Source of the DNA: Accumulibacter appositus
GTDB lineage: Bacteria > Pseudomonadota > Gammaproteobacteria > Burkholderiales > Rhodocyclaceae
Assembly: GCF_035440685.1 (NCBI RefSeq)
Contig: NZ_DAORMW010000009.1
Reading direction: 5' to 3' (one strand)
Length of the DNA: 64,000 nucleotides
The notes beneath the pieces are model-generated. The model did no database searches. It was not told where the DNA came from and worked only from the letters and a program-made list of their open reading frames with translations. Shown here piece after piece: positions 18,641 through 27,258 of the stretch. Made by a program: the position numbers and the translations under genes. Within the stretch, counting starts at the first letter, position 1. Each line of letters starts with the position of its first letter.

Positions 18641-18690
18641 AACGGTCATGACATGTCGAGATACCCCGGATCATGAAAGTCATGACCGTT
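18641..18690. repeat. Long hairpin repeat, copy 1
   Basis: Arms AACGGTCATGAC (18641-18652) and GTCATGACCGTT (18679-18690) pair perfectly across a 26-base loop containing GAGATACCC and ATGAAA. A second copy lies at 47415-47468 with the same loop core and paired changes in both arms. There is no T-run, so it is not a simple terminator. The 18525-18777 gap otherwise holds the mosaic repeat that follows. Confidence 0.8.
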
Positions 18691-18734
18691 CCCCCTCTTC
18701 CCCCGACCCTTCTCCCGCAAGGTGAGAAGGGAGG

Positions 18735-18760
18735 TTCGTGAGTCGCATACGCGACTTTCA
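18735..18760 (+). repeat. Mosaic dispersed repeat, copy A (3' hairpin module)
   Basis: The 26-base module TTCGTGAGTCGC-N4-GCGACTTTCA forms a perfect AGTCGC/GCGACT stem with a 4-base loop. It recurs at 20772-20797 and 55345-55370 in the same orientation. Upstream of it (18691-18734) is a further stem, CCCTTCTC...GAGAAGGG. It ends 17 bases before the thrC start, so it lies in the thrC leader. Confidence 0.8.
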
Positions 18761-18777
18761 CATTGACGGTCACCCAA

Positions 18778-20265
18778 ATGCGCTATCTCTCGACTCGCGG
18801 CCAGAATCCCTCCAGTGGCACCAGCTCGGCGGCGCCGAGCTTCGCCGAGATTCTGCTCACCGGCCTGGCACCCGACGGCGGCCTCTATCTCCCGGAATCC
18901 TATCCCCAGGTGAGCAAGGCCGAACTCGAACTATGGCGCGGCTTGTCCTATGCCGAGCTCGCGTACGCCGTACTGTCGCGCTTCATCGATGATATCCCGC
19001 CCGCCGATCTTCAGGCCCTGATCGCCAAGACCTACACCGCGGAGGTGTACGGCAACGGCCGCAACCGTGAACAGGCCGCCGAAATCACGCCCCTGCGTTG
19101 GCTGGAGCGGCCCGACGAAGCCGGCGACGAAGCGGGCCTGGCCATTCTCGAACTGTCCAATGGCCCAACCCTGGCCTTCAAGGACATGGCCATGCAACTG
19201 CTCGGCAATCTTTTCGAATACGTTCTGGCCAAGCGCGGCGAAGAGATCAACATCCTCGGCGCAACCTCGGGCGACACTGGTTCTTCGGCCGAATACGCTA
19301 TGCGCGGCAAGGCAGGGCTACGCGTCTTCATGCTTTCGCCACACCAACGGATGAGCGCCTTTCAGCGTGCGCAGATGTATTCGCTGCACGATGACAACAT
19401 CCACAATATCGCCGTGCGCGGCAGCTTCGACGATGCCCAGGATATCGTCAAGGCGGTATCCAATGATCACGCCTTCAAGGCGCGCTACAAAATAGGCGCG
19501 GTCAATTCGATCAACTGGGCACGCGTTGCGGCGCAGATCGTGTACTACTTCAAAGGCTATTTCGCGGCCACTGGCGGCGTCAGCGGCAACAGTGACCGGC
19601 AAGTCGCTTTTGCCGTGCCTTCCGGCAACTTCGGCAATATCTGTGCCGGTCATATCGCGCGCATGATGGGTCTGCCGATTGGTCGTCTGGTTCTGGCAAC
19701 CAACGAAAATGATGTTCTCAACGAGTTTTTCCACAGCGGCGTTTATCGCCCACGTGCCAGCACCGAAACGCACGCCACATCGAGTCCGTCGATGGACATT
19801 TCAAAGGCGTCGAATTTCGAACGTTTTGCCTTTGATCTCGTTGGCCGCGACCCCACGGTCATTCGCAACCTGTGGAGCGCCGTTGATGCGGGCGGCAGCA
19901 TCGACCTCTCGAAGACCTCCTTCTACTCCCGGCTTTCTGACTTCGGCTTTGCCGCTGGCAGGAGTACCCATGCCGATCGCCTGGCGACGATCCGCGACAC
20001 CTACGAGAAATATGGCTTGATGATCGATACGCACACCGCCGACGGACTCAAGGTCGGTCGCGAATTGCGCACCCCGGAAATGCCGATGGTAGTGCTCGAA
20101 ACGGCCTTGCCGGCCAAGTTCGAGGAAACCATCGTCGAAGCACTGGGCCGGCGGCCCGAGCGGCCTGCGAGCCTGCAGGGCATCGAAGACCTGCCGCAAC
20201 GGGTCGAGGTCATCGATGTCAGCGTCGACGCGGTGAAGGCGATCATTCAGCGACAACTGGACTGA
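18778..20265 (+). CDS. thrC: Threonine synthase
   Basis: 495 residues from ATG 18778, the usual start (MRYLSTRG). It is a PLP-dependent fold-type II enzyme that converts O-phosphohomoserine to threonine. Visible signatures are the PLP lysine in GPTLAFKDMAMQ, the phosphate loop GATSGDTGSSAEY and VPSGNFGNICAGH. It is the longer proteobacterial/yeast-type enzyme. It is often next to hom, but no hom gene is present here. The leader contains dispersed repeats (18641-18760). A strong inverted-repeat terminator follows 11 bp after the stop. Confidence 0.95.
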   Translation: MRYLSTRGQNPSSGTSSAAPSFAEILLTGLAPDGGLYLPESYPQVSKAELELWRGLSYAELAYAVLSRFIDDIPPADLQALIAKTYTAEVYGNGRNREQAAEITPLRWLERPDEAGDEAGLAILELSNGPTLAFKDMAMQLLGNLFEYVLAKRGEEINILGATSGDTGSSAEYAMRGKAGLRVFMLSPHQRMSAFQRAQMYSLHDDNIHNIAVRGSFDDAQDIVKAVSNDHAFKARYKIGAVNSINWARVAAQIVYYFKGYFAATGGVSGNSDRQVAFAVPSGNFGNICAGHIARMMGLPIGRLVLATNENDVLNEFFHSGVYRPRASTETHATSSPSMDISKASNFERFAFDLVGRDPTVIRNLWSAVDAGGSIDLSKTSFYSRLSDFGFAAGRSTHADRLATIRDTYEKYGLMIDTHTADGLKVGRELRTPEMPMVVLETALPAKFEETIVEALGRRPERPASLQGIEDLPQRVEVIDVSVDAVKAIIQRQLD

Positions 20266-20276
20266 TCGTGCCCAGC

Positions 20277-20319
20277 CGGAAATAGAAAAGGGCGCCACCG
20301 GCGCCCTTTTCTATTTCCG
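20277..20319. terminator. Bidirectional terminator after thrC
   Basis: A 20-bp perfect inverted repeat (20277-20296 with 20300-20319) has a 3-base ACC loop. The GC-rich core GGGCGCC is flanked by A-run on one side and CCCTTTTCTATTTC on the other, so it can act on both strands. It closes thrC from the left and the small membrane gene (20387-20524, minus) from the right. Confidence 0.9.
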
Positions 20320-20386
20320 CAGACTCCCAGTTCCCTCACCCCCGAGCCGCCTTTGCCTGAAAGCGGCGAGGGCATGAGGTTTGCCT

Positions 20387-20524
20387 TCAGAGGTAGATAA
20401 CCGCCGGAAAAACGGCAGCGGCGAGAACCAGCACCAGCCATTCGAGGTTATGACGCGCCAGGAATCCGGTGAAGTGCATGATCAGAATCACGATCGCCAC
20501 CACGTAAAACAGCGCAAACAGCAT
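20387..20524 (-). CDS. Small hydrophobic membrane protein (45 aa)
   Basis: An ATG at 20524 preceded by AAAAGGGGGC opens a 45-codon frame, MLFALFYVVAIVILIM then HFTGFLARHNLEW then LVLVLAAAVFPAVIYL and a stop. It encodes two hydrophobic helices joined by a short polar loop. The good ribosome site, two clean helices and convergent terminator argue for a real gene despite its size. I do not recognise a family. Bases 20525-20666 upstream hold no other gene. Confidence 0.55.
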   Translation of the reverse strand: MLFALFYVVAIVILIMHFTGFLARHNLEWLVLVLAAAVFPAVIYL

Positions 20525-20666
20525 CGGAGCCCCCTTTTCCTTTCTGCACAGACGACAGCACCCGCCTGTGTCACATCAACCGGCGCCGATTATATAACGC
20601 ATTGGCCCCCGCCCGTCGAATCACCGCAGCGAGCCTGCTGACGGTGAGGACAGTCATGACCGCTCC

Positions 20667-20797
20667 CTCTCACTTGCAGTGCACGTTCCGGCTTGCACGC
20701 CGGAATCGTTCGTCGGGCAGGGAGCATGCTCCCTGAATTCCCCGCCTCACTCGGCGAGGGAAGAAGGGCGCTTCGTGAGTCGCTTGCGCGACTTTCA
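20667..20797 (+). repeat. Mosaic dispersed repeat, copy B
   Basis: The element begins CTCTCACTTGCAGTGCAC and carries a TTCCGGC-N6-GCCGGAA stem, the palindrome GGGAGCATGCTCCC and the terminal GAGTCGC-TTGC-GCGACT hairpin. Copy C at 55213-55370 has the same order of modules. Just before it, AGTCATGACCG at about 20653 matches the right arm of the hairpin at 18679. It ends 2 bp from the nadC stop codon, in the convergent 3' region. Confidence 0.82.
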
Positions 20798-20799
20798 GC

Positions 20800-21657
20800 C
20801 TAGGCGGAAAAACGCATCGACAGGTCGAGCGCGCGTACGTCCTTGGTCAAGCCGCCGATCGAAATGCGATCGACGCCCGTCTCGGCGATGGCACGCACGC
20901 TGTCGAGGCTGACGTTGCCCGAGGCTTCGAGAATTGCCTGACCGGCGGTCAGAGCTACGGCTTCACGAAGCTGATCGAGGCCCAGGTTGTCGAGCAGAAT
21001 CATTTCCGCACCGGCAGCCAGTGCTTGCTGTAGCTCGGACAGCGTCTCGACTTCGATCTCGACGAACTGGCAAGCCTTGCCCGCCCCCTCGGCAACCTGC
21101 CTGGCCGCAGCCAGCGCCGCGGCGATACTGCCGGCGGCGTGGATGTGGTTTTCCTTGATCAGAATTCCGTCATAAAGGCCAAGACGGTGGTTGCCGCCAC
21201 CACCGCAGCTGACGGCGTACTTCTGCGCCAGACGCAAGCCGGGAATCGTCTTGCGCGTATCAACCACCTGCGCCCGCGTACCGGCCACCACGTCTGCGTA
21301 CTGTCGAGCCTTGCTAGCGACCCCTGACAGCAACTGCAGGAAGTTCAGTGCGCAGCGTTCGCCGGTGAGCAAGGCGCGCGCAGGTCCTTCGATCTCGCAA
21401 AGCACCTGATCCGGGTGGGTGCGCTGGCCATCCTGCGCCTTCCAAACGATATCGATCGTCGCATCGAGCTTTCTGAAACAACGGCTGAACCAATCGCTGC
21501 CACAGAGAATGGCATTCTCGCGAGCAATGACCGCGGCGCGGCTGCGCACTCCGGCCGGGACAAGTTGCGCGGTAAGGTCGCCGCTACCGACATCCTCGCT
21601 GAGGGCGGCAGTGACGTTGCGCTCGATTTCGGCGTCGAGCAGGGCTGCAATGGGCAT
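20800..21657 (-). CDS. nadC: Nicotinate-nucleotide pyrophosphorylase (quinolinate phosphoribosyltransferase)
   Basis: 285 residues, of usual length. NadC signatures include EDVGSGDLTAQL, GERCALNFLQLLSGVA, VVDTRKTIPGLR, KYAVSCGGGGNHR and the terminal EASGNVSLDSVRAIAETGVD block in two parts. The enzyme makes nicotinate mononucleotide from quinolinate in de novo NAD synthesis. It is divergent from the glutamate-synthase-like gene over 58 bp. Its 3' end abuts dispersed repeat B. Confidence 0.95.
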   Translation of the reverse strand: MPIAALLDAEIERNVTAALSEDVGSGDLTAQLVPAGVRSRAAVIARENAILCGSDWFSRCFRKLDATIDIVWKAQDGQRTHPDQVLCEIEGPARALLTGERCALNFLQLLSGVASKARQYADVVAGTRAQVVDTRKTIPGLRLAQKYAVSCGGGGNHRLGLYDGILIKENHIHAAGSIAAALAAARQVAEGAGKACQFVEIEVETLSELQQALAAGAEMILLDNLGLDQLREAVALTAGQAILEASGNVSLDSVRAIAETGVDRISIGGLTKDVRALDLSMRFSA

Positions 21658-21715
21658 GACATTCCCGTAGACTAAAGGCTTGGCCGTCGGATTTTAGCAC
21701 TGAAGGGAAGCGCAA

Positions 21716-23239
21716 ATGCTCGACCTACTGCTTGTAAGCCTGGGAGCGCTGCTCGCTCTCTTTGTCGTCGGGGCATTGATCGTCCTTTACGTGCAGGACG
21801 TGACGCAGGAAAAGCACGCTGTGTTGCGGAATTTTCCGCTGATCGGCCACCTACGCTATTTTTTCGAAAGCCTCGGTGAATACTTCCGGCAGTATTTCTT
21901 CCTCGGCGACCGCGACGAGCAGCCTTTCGACCGGGCAACGCGCAGCTGGGTTTACCGCATGGCCAAGAACGAGGGCGGCATCATCGGCTTCGGCTCGACT
22001 TATCCGGTCCATGAACCCGGTGCGCTGGTCTTCGTCAATGCGCCTTTCCCGGTCCTCGACGCCGAGCAGCAGGAGCCGCCGACGCTGCTTATCGGTGAAG
22101 GCTATTGCCGAACGCCTTTCGCCGGCAAGTCGCTAGTCAATATCAGCGCCATGAGCTTTGGTGCCATTTCCCGGCCGGCGGTACGCGCATTGTCACGTGG
22201 CGCGGCAGCCGCCGCTTGCTGGCTGGACACCGGCGAGGGCGGCCTCTCTCCGTATCACCTGGAGGGGGGCTGCGACATCATCTTCCAGCTGGGCACGGCG
22301 AAATACGGAGTTCGCGACGACCAGGGACGCTTGTCTGACGTACGTCTGCGCGAATTGGCCGCGCACGAGACGGTGCGGGCTTTTGAAATCAAGTTGTCAC
22401 AGGGCGCGAAGCCCGGCAAGGGTGGCGTCCTGCTGGGCAACAAGGTCAGCGCGGAGATCGCCGGCATTCGCGGCATTACCGAGGGCCGCGATTCGCTGAG
22501 CCCGAACCGCCATCCCGACATCAGCAACGTCGAGCAGCTGCTCGACACCGTCGAACACCTGCGCGAAGTCACCGGCAAACCGGTCGGCGTCAAGACCGCC
22601 ATCGGCGGCCCGCGCTTCCTCGATGAACTCAGCGCCGCGGTCGCGCGACGCGGCCTGCAGGCGGCCCCCGACTTCCTGACCATCGACGGTGGCGAAGGCG
22701 GCAGCGGTGCGGCGCCGCAAGCGCTGGCCGATCACATGGCGATGTCGATCGACGAAGCGCTGCCGCTGGTCGTCGATGCGCTAATCGCCGCAGGTCTGAA
22801 AGAACGGATTCGGGTGATCGCCGCCGGCAAACTGCTGACCCCGGCGCGGGTCGCCTGGGCACTGGCCAGCGGCGCCGACTTCGTCAATACGGCGCGCGGT
22901 TTCATGTTTTCGCTGGGCTGCATCCAGGCCCTGCGCTGCCACACCAACACCTGCCCGACCGGCGTCACCACTCACGACCCGCGTCTGCAACGCGGTCTGG
23001 TCGTCGAGGACAAGGCGGCACGGGTCGCCTCCTACTGCCGCAACATGAACAAGGAGGTCGGCATGATCGCCCACTCCTGCGGTCTGCGCCATGCGCGCGA
23101 ACTACGCCGCGAGCACGTGCGCATCGTGCAGGCTTCGGGGCAAAGCGTCGCTCTCGACCTGCTCCGGCCCTATCCTGATGATCGTTCCTCGCCGGCCTCC
23201 CGCATCGTTGCTGCCGCCCCCAGCGCAGCGACTTCCTGA
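21716..23239 (+). CDS. FMN-binding glutamate synthase family protein, membrane-anchored
   Basis: 507 residues. An N-terminal transmembrane helix (LLLVSLGALLALFVVGALIV) is followed by a GltB-like (beta/alpha)8 FMN domain: ISAMSFGAISRPAVRALSRG, GEGGLSPYH, AKPGKGGVL, TIDGGEGGSGAAP and a C-rich block with the spacing of the 3Fe-4S site (C-x5-C-x4-C in CIQALRCHTNTCPTG). No amidotransferase domain or GltD partner is present, so it is not a complete NADPH-GOGAT. Stand-alone members are widespread and poorly characterised. It has its own start with GAAGGGAAG upstream. Confidence 0.88.
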   Translation: MLDLLLVSLGALLALFVVGALIVLYVQDVTQEKHAVLRNFPLIGHLRYFFESLGEYFRQYFFLGDRDEQPFDRATRSWVYRMAKNEGGIIGFGSTYPVHEPGALVFVNAPFPVLDAEQQEPPTLLIGEGYCRTPFAGKSLVNISAMSFGAISRPAVRALSRGAAAAACWLDTGEGGLSPYHLEGGCDIIFQLGTAKYGVRDDQGRLSDVRLRELAAHETVRAFEIKLSQGAKPGKGGVLLGNKVSAEIAGIRGITEGRDSLSPNRHPDISNVEQLLDTVEHLREVTGKPVGVKTAIGGPRFLDELSAAVARRGLQAAPDFLTIDGGEGGSGAAPQALADHMAMSIDEALPLVVDALIAAGLKERIRVIAAGKLLTPARVAWALASGADFVNTARGFMFSLGCIQALRCHTNTCPTGVTTHDPRLQRGLVVEDKAARVASYCRNMNKEVGMIAHSCGLRHARELRREHVRIVQASGQSVALDLLRPYPDDRSSPASRIVAAAPSAATS

Positions 23240-23251
23240 GGCCTCGCCTCC

Positions 23252-25126
23252 TCAGGCGCGCGCAGCAACGATGCCCAGCAGGGCGTCGCCGTAACGTTCG
23301 GCCTTGGCCACGCCAATTCCCGGCACGGCAAGCAGCGCCGGTAGTGAATCGGGAAGCAGCGCGGCGATTTCGCCCAGAGTCCGGTCGTGCAGAATGACGT
23401 AGGCGGGAACCCCCTGTTCGCGCGCCTGGGCCAGTCGCCACTCGCGCAAGCTGGCCAGCAGAGGCGAATCGCTGGCTCGGGAAACACTGCTTGACGCCGC
23501 CGTGCCGGCGCTCGCCCTGCTCCTGCCGGCTCGGCTTTTCGGCCGCTCGACCTGGCGGCGAAGCTGCAGACGGGTCTCGCCTTTGAGAATCGGTCTTGCA
23601 CTGTCGGTGAGCTTGAGGGCGCCGTAGGCCGAAGCATCGGCGTCGAGCAAGCCGGCGGCGAGCAGCTGGCGAAAGACCGAGCGCCAGCCCCGCTCGTCGA
23701 TATCGGCGCCGACACCGAAGGTCGGCAAACCCTGGTGACCGAACTGCTGCACTTTCTCGGTGTTCTTGCCACGCAGGACGTCGATCAGGTGCCCGGCGCC
23801 GAAACGCTGGCCGGTGCGCAAGGCGGCAGACAGCGCCTTCTGCGCGGCCACCGTGCCGTCCCAGACGATCGGCGGCTGCAGGCAGACATCACAATTGCCG
23901 CAGGGCGTCGCCTGCTCGCCGAAATAGTCGAGCAGGATCACCCGCCGGCACCTGGCTGACTCGCAATAGGCGAGCATACTCTCCAGCTTCTGGCGTTCGA
24001 CGCGTTTCTGGGCGCTCGGCGAAGTCGACTCCTCGATCATCTGGCGATGGATGACGACGTCGTTGAGACCGTAGGTCATCCAGGCTTCCGAAGGTTCGCC
24101 GTCACGCCCGGCGCGGCCGGTTTCCTGGTAATAGGCTTCGAGGCTCTTGGGCAGATCGAGGTGGGCAACGAAACGCACATCGGGCTTGTCGATGCCCATC
24201 CCGAAGGCGATGGTGGCCACCATCACCAGCCCGTCTTCGCGCAGGAAGCGTTGCTGGTGCCGCTGCCGGTCAGCGCTCGCCAGCCCGGCGTGATACGGCA
24301 AGGCCGTCACTCCCTGCGCGTTCAGCCAGGCCGCCGTCTCATCGACCTTGCGACGCGACAGGCAGTATACGATTCCCGCCGCACCCTGATGCCCAGCGAG
24401 GAAGGCCAGAAGTTGCTGGCGCGGACTGTCGCGCTCGACGATGGTGTAACGAATATTGGGGCGGTCGAAGCTGGCGACGAACACCCTCGCTTGCTCGAGT
24501 CCGAGCCGGGTTCTGATTTCCTCCCGGGTCAGCTGGTCGGCGGTCGCCGTCAGAGCGACACGTGGCACCTCGGGAAAGCGCTCGTGCAACTGCGAGAGCT
24601 GCATGTACTCCGGACGAAAGTCGTGTCCCCACTGCGAGACACAGTGCGCCTCGTCAATGGCGAACAACGCCAGCTGCCGGCGCCCGATCAACTGCTCGAG
24701 AAGGCCGATGAAGCGATCGGTGAGCAGGCGTTCGGGCGCCACGTAGATCAGGTCGAGCTCACCGTTCAAGAGGCTGCGCTCGGTGTCGAGCAGCGCCCGA
24801 AAATCCAGCGACGAATTGAGGAAAGCGGCTTTGACGCCAACCTGCCGCAAGGCATCGACCTGATCCTGCATGAGGGCGATCAGCGGCGAAACGACGACGC
24901 CGACGCCGGGTCGCAGCAGTGCCGGAATCTGGTAACAGAGCGACTTGCCGCCGCCGGTCGGCATCAGCACCAGCGCGTCACCACCGCCGACAAGGTGGTC
25001 GACGATCTCTGCCTGCTGACCACGAAACGAGGGGTAGCCGAAAACTCGCCGCAGGAGTTCGACGGCACGCTCGCTGGCCGGCGCAAGGGCCTCTGAGCCA
25101 GCGGATTCGCTTGCCGGTTCACTCAT
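23252..25126 (-). CDS. recQ: ATP-dependent DNA helicase RecQ
   Basis: 624 residues. A superfamily 2 helicase core has Walker A MPTGGGKSLCYQ, box DEAH, the QETGRAGRDG motif VI and FRGQQ Q-motif. It is followed by the RecQ zinc site (cysteines in ARCRRVILL and CGNCDVC), a winged helix and a C-terminal HRDC domain (PLLASLREWR...LAVPGIG). A basic Ser/Ala-rich linker precedes HRDC. It unwinds recombination and fork intermediates. It is last in a minus-strand series ppiA-ppiB-lpxH-recQ, 31 bp after lpxH. Confidence 0.95.
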   Translation of the reverse strand: MSEPASESAGSEALAPASERAVELLRRVFGYPSFRGQQAEIVDHLVGGGDALVLMPTGGGKSLCYQIPALLRPGVGVVVSPLIALMQDQVDALRQVGVKAAFLNSSLDFRALLDTERSLLNGELDLIYVAPERLLTDRFIGLLEQLIGRRQLALFAIDEAHCVSQWGHDFRPEYMQLSQLHERFPEVPRVALTATADQLTREEIRTRLGLEQARVFVASFDRPNIRYTIVERDSPRQQLLAFLAGHQGAAGIVYCLSRRKVDETAAWLNAQGVTALPYHAGLASADRQRHQQRFLREDGLVMVATIAFGMGIDKPDVRFVAHLDLPKSLEAYYQETGRAGRDGEPSEAWMTYGLNDVVIHRQMIEESTSPSAQKRVERQKLESMLAYCESARCRRVILLDYFGEQATPCGNCDVCLQPPIVWDGTVAAQKALSAALRTGQRFGAGHLIDVLRGKNTEKVQQFGHQGLPTFGVGADIDERGWRSVFRQLLAAGLLDADASAYGALKLTDSARPILKGETRLQLRRQVERPKSRAGRSRASAGTAASSSVSRASDSPLLASLREWRLAQAREQGVPAYVILHDRTLGEIAALLPDSLPALLAVPGIGVAKAERYGDALLGIVAARA

Positions 25127-25157
25127 TGCTGCTGGCCACTACGCCGGGAAAAGCCGC

Positions 25158-25898
25158 TCAAGTCAGCAGCTCCCGGGTCAGGGTTTCGCCGTCCCAGCAC
25201 AGGCACTCGCCAGCCTGGTCGGTCCAGTCCGCCATCACCCAGCGCTCGACGTGGATGCCATCGACGATGTGATCGTGGCGTGCCGGGCGATGCGTGTGCC
25301 CGTGGATCAGCGTGGCGTAGCCGTGCGCGCGCAGGAAATCGTCGGTCGCGGCGGGATTGACGTCCATCAGGAAATCCGCCTTGCCACGCTTGGCCGACTC
25401 GCTTTGCTGGCGAAGCGCAAGGATTGCTTGCCGGCGTTCGTGCAGCGGTTTGGCAAGGAAGGCAGATTGCCAATCATCCTGACGAGCGAGAGCGCGAAAC
25501 GCCTGGTAGTCGCGGTCGTCGGTGCACAGCGCGTCGCCGTGCGCAAGAACGAACTGCCAGGTGGGCAGCGACAAGACGTGCGGATCGGCGAGCAGGCGCG
25601 CGCCGCAGCCCGCCATGAAGGAGTCGCCAAGCAGGAAATCGCGGTTGCCGTGCAGCAAAGACAGCCCGACGCCACTGCGGGTCAGCGCGCGCAACGCGGC
25701 AACGATGTCCGCGGCGAAGGAGTCCTCGCCAGCATTGCCCTGGTCGAGACAGTCGTCACCCGGCCAGGCTTCGAAGAGATCGCCGAGGATGAACAAGTGC
25801 TCGGCAGAACGCGCGCGACCGGCAAGGAAATCGAGGAAAATGCGGGTGACCACTGGCGCCTGTGGCGCCAGATGGACGTCGGAAATGAAGAGAATCAA
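25158..25898 (-). CDS. lpxH: UDP-2,3-diacylglucosamine hydrolase
   Basis: 246 residues. A calcineurin-fold phosphoesterase with all metal motifs: ISDVHL, GDLFEAW, HGNRDF, LAHGD and HGHTHRP. LpxH cleaves UDP-2,3-diacylglucosamine to lipid X in lipid A synthesis at the inner face of the inner membrane, so the organism makes LPS. It follows ppiB by about 30 bp, probably in one transcript. Confidence 0.94.
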   Translation of the reverse strand: MILFISDVHLAPQAPVVTRIFLDFLAGRARSAEHLFILGDLFEAWPGDDCLDQGNAGEDSFAADIVAALRALTRSGVGLSLLHGNRDFLLGDSFMAGCGARLLADPHVLSLPTWQFVLAHGDALCTDDRDYQAFRALARQDDWQSAFLAKPLHERRQAILALRQQSESAKRGKADFLMDVNPAATDDFLRAHGYATLIHGHTHRPARHDHIVDGIHVERWVMADWTDQAGECLCWDGETLTRELLT

Positions 25899-25929
25899 GG
25901 GTGCTACAGATCCGACGCCAGAGCAGGCT

Positions 25930-26421
25930 TCAGCAGACTTCAGCGCGTTCGATCAGCACGTCGTCGACCGGCACGTCACGATGGAAACCGGACGAGCCGG
26001 TGCGCACGCCCTTGATCTTGTCGACCACCTCGGTGCCTTCGACGACCTTCCCGAAGACGCAGTAGCCCCAACCCTCGGCATTCGCCGCGCGGTAGTTCAG
26101 CGCAGCGTTATCGGCCACATTGATGAAGAACTGTGCGGTCGCCGAATGCGGCTCATTGGTACGCGCCATGGCCAAGGTGTAGGCATCGTTCTTGAGGCCG
26201 TTGTCGGCTTCGTTCTTGATGGGCGCCTTGCACGGCTTCTGCTTCATGCCCGGCGCAAAACCGCCGCCCTGGACCATGAAGCCGGGAATGACGCGATGAA
26301 AGATGGTGTTGTCGTAGTGGCCAGCGGTAGCGTAGTCGAGAAAGTTCTGTGCCGAGAGAGGCGCCTTCTCGGTGTCCAGCTCGATGGCAATGACGCCAAG
26401 ATTGGTGTGCAGCTTGATCAT
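25930..26421 (-). CDS. ppiB: Cytoplasmic cyclophilin-type peptidyl-prolyl isomerase
   Basis: 163 residues from ATG 26421 (AGGA upstream). No signal peptide. Cyclophilin motifs: FHRVIPGFMVQGGGF (catalytic Arg), ATAQFFINVADN and WGYCVFGKVVEG. It catalyses prolyl cis-trans isomerisation in the cytoplasm. It is a close paralogue of the exported cyclophilin only 10 bp upstream, pointing to a local duplication and relocation of one copy. Confidence 0.93.
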   Translation of the reverse strand: MIKLHTNLGVIAIELDTEKAPLSAQNFLDYATAGHYDNTIFHRVIPGFMVQGGGFAPGMKQKPCKAPIKNEADNGLKNDAYTLAMARTNEPHSATAQFFINVADNAALNYRAANAEGWGYCVFGKVVEGTEVVDKIKGVRTGSSGFHRDVPVDDVLIERAEVC

Positions 26422-26431
26422 GCGTGATTCC

Positions 26432-26992
26432 TTATTTGTTCTCGGGGATGATTTTGACCGACTGGATGGTGACCGGCTCACGAGGAACGTTCTGGTGACC
26501 GCTGCGGTTGCCGGTGGGCACCTTGGCAATCTTGTCGGCAACGTCCATGCCTGCGGTGAGCTTGCCAAAGACGGTGTAACCCCAGCCGTCGGATCCAGGG
26601 TAGTTGAGGGCGGCATTGTCCTGGTGGTTGATGAAGAACTGCGAACTCGCCGAATGCGGGTCAGGAGTACGCGCCATGGCAATCGTCCAGCGATCATTCT
26701 TCAGGCCATTGCGGGCTTCGTTTTCAACTTTTCTCGGCGCCGGTTTCTGCTCCATCGCGGCGCTGAAACCACCGCCCTGGATCATGAATCCGGGAATGAC
26801 ACGGTGAAAAATCGTGCCGTTGTAGAAACCTTCGTTGACGTACTGAACGAAGTTCTTGACGGTTTTCGGTGCTTTCTCGGAATCAAGCTCAACGACCATT
26901 GTCCCCATGCTGGTCTGCATTTCGATGGTCGGTGCGGCCAGCGCAGCAGAGGATAGAAGCGCAGCGACCAGCGGTGCAAGCATCTTGTACAT
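26432..26992 (-). CDS. ppiA: Periplasmic cyclophilin-type peptidyl-prolyl isomerase
   Basis: 186 residues. A cleavable signal peptide (MYKMLAPLVAALLSSAALA) precedes the cyclophilin domain (FHRVIPGFMIQGGGF, SSQFFINHQDNAAL, WGYTVFGKL). It should fold proteins in the periplasm. It is the first gene of the minus-strand ppiA-ppiB-lpxH-recQ run and is divergent from cysS over a 266-bp gap in which I recognise no gene. Confidence 0.92.
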   Translation of the reverse strand: MYKMLAPLVAALLSSAALAAPTIEMQTSMGTMVVELDSEKAPKTVKNFVQYVNEGFYNGTIFHRVIPGFMIQGGGFSAAMEQKPAPRKVENEARNGLKNDRWTIAMARTPDPHSASSQFFINHQDNAALNYPGSDGWGYTVFGKLTAGMDVADKIAKVPTGNRSGHQNVPREPVTIQSVKIIPENK

Positions 26993-27258
26993 CGGGAACT
27001 CCTTGGTAAATTATTCGCCGGTTACGATCCTCGCACAGCCCGTACTGGCACGCCTCTAGGCGGGCGTCACCGCTCACTGGAGCAAGGCAGAGAGCAAGGC
27101 CGAGCGCCCCCCGGGGAGATCAAGGACATCGTTATGGTATACTGGCGAGTTAAGCGGTTGGCTGTCACTTGGCCGGTGAATTCTAACAAGAAGTACGTCG
27201 AAACCAAAGCACTCCCCACTCGCGCCCTTCGGCGCCGAGCACTCTCGTGAGTCCGACA

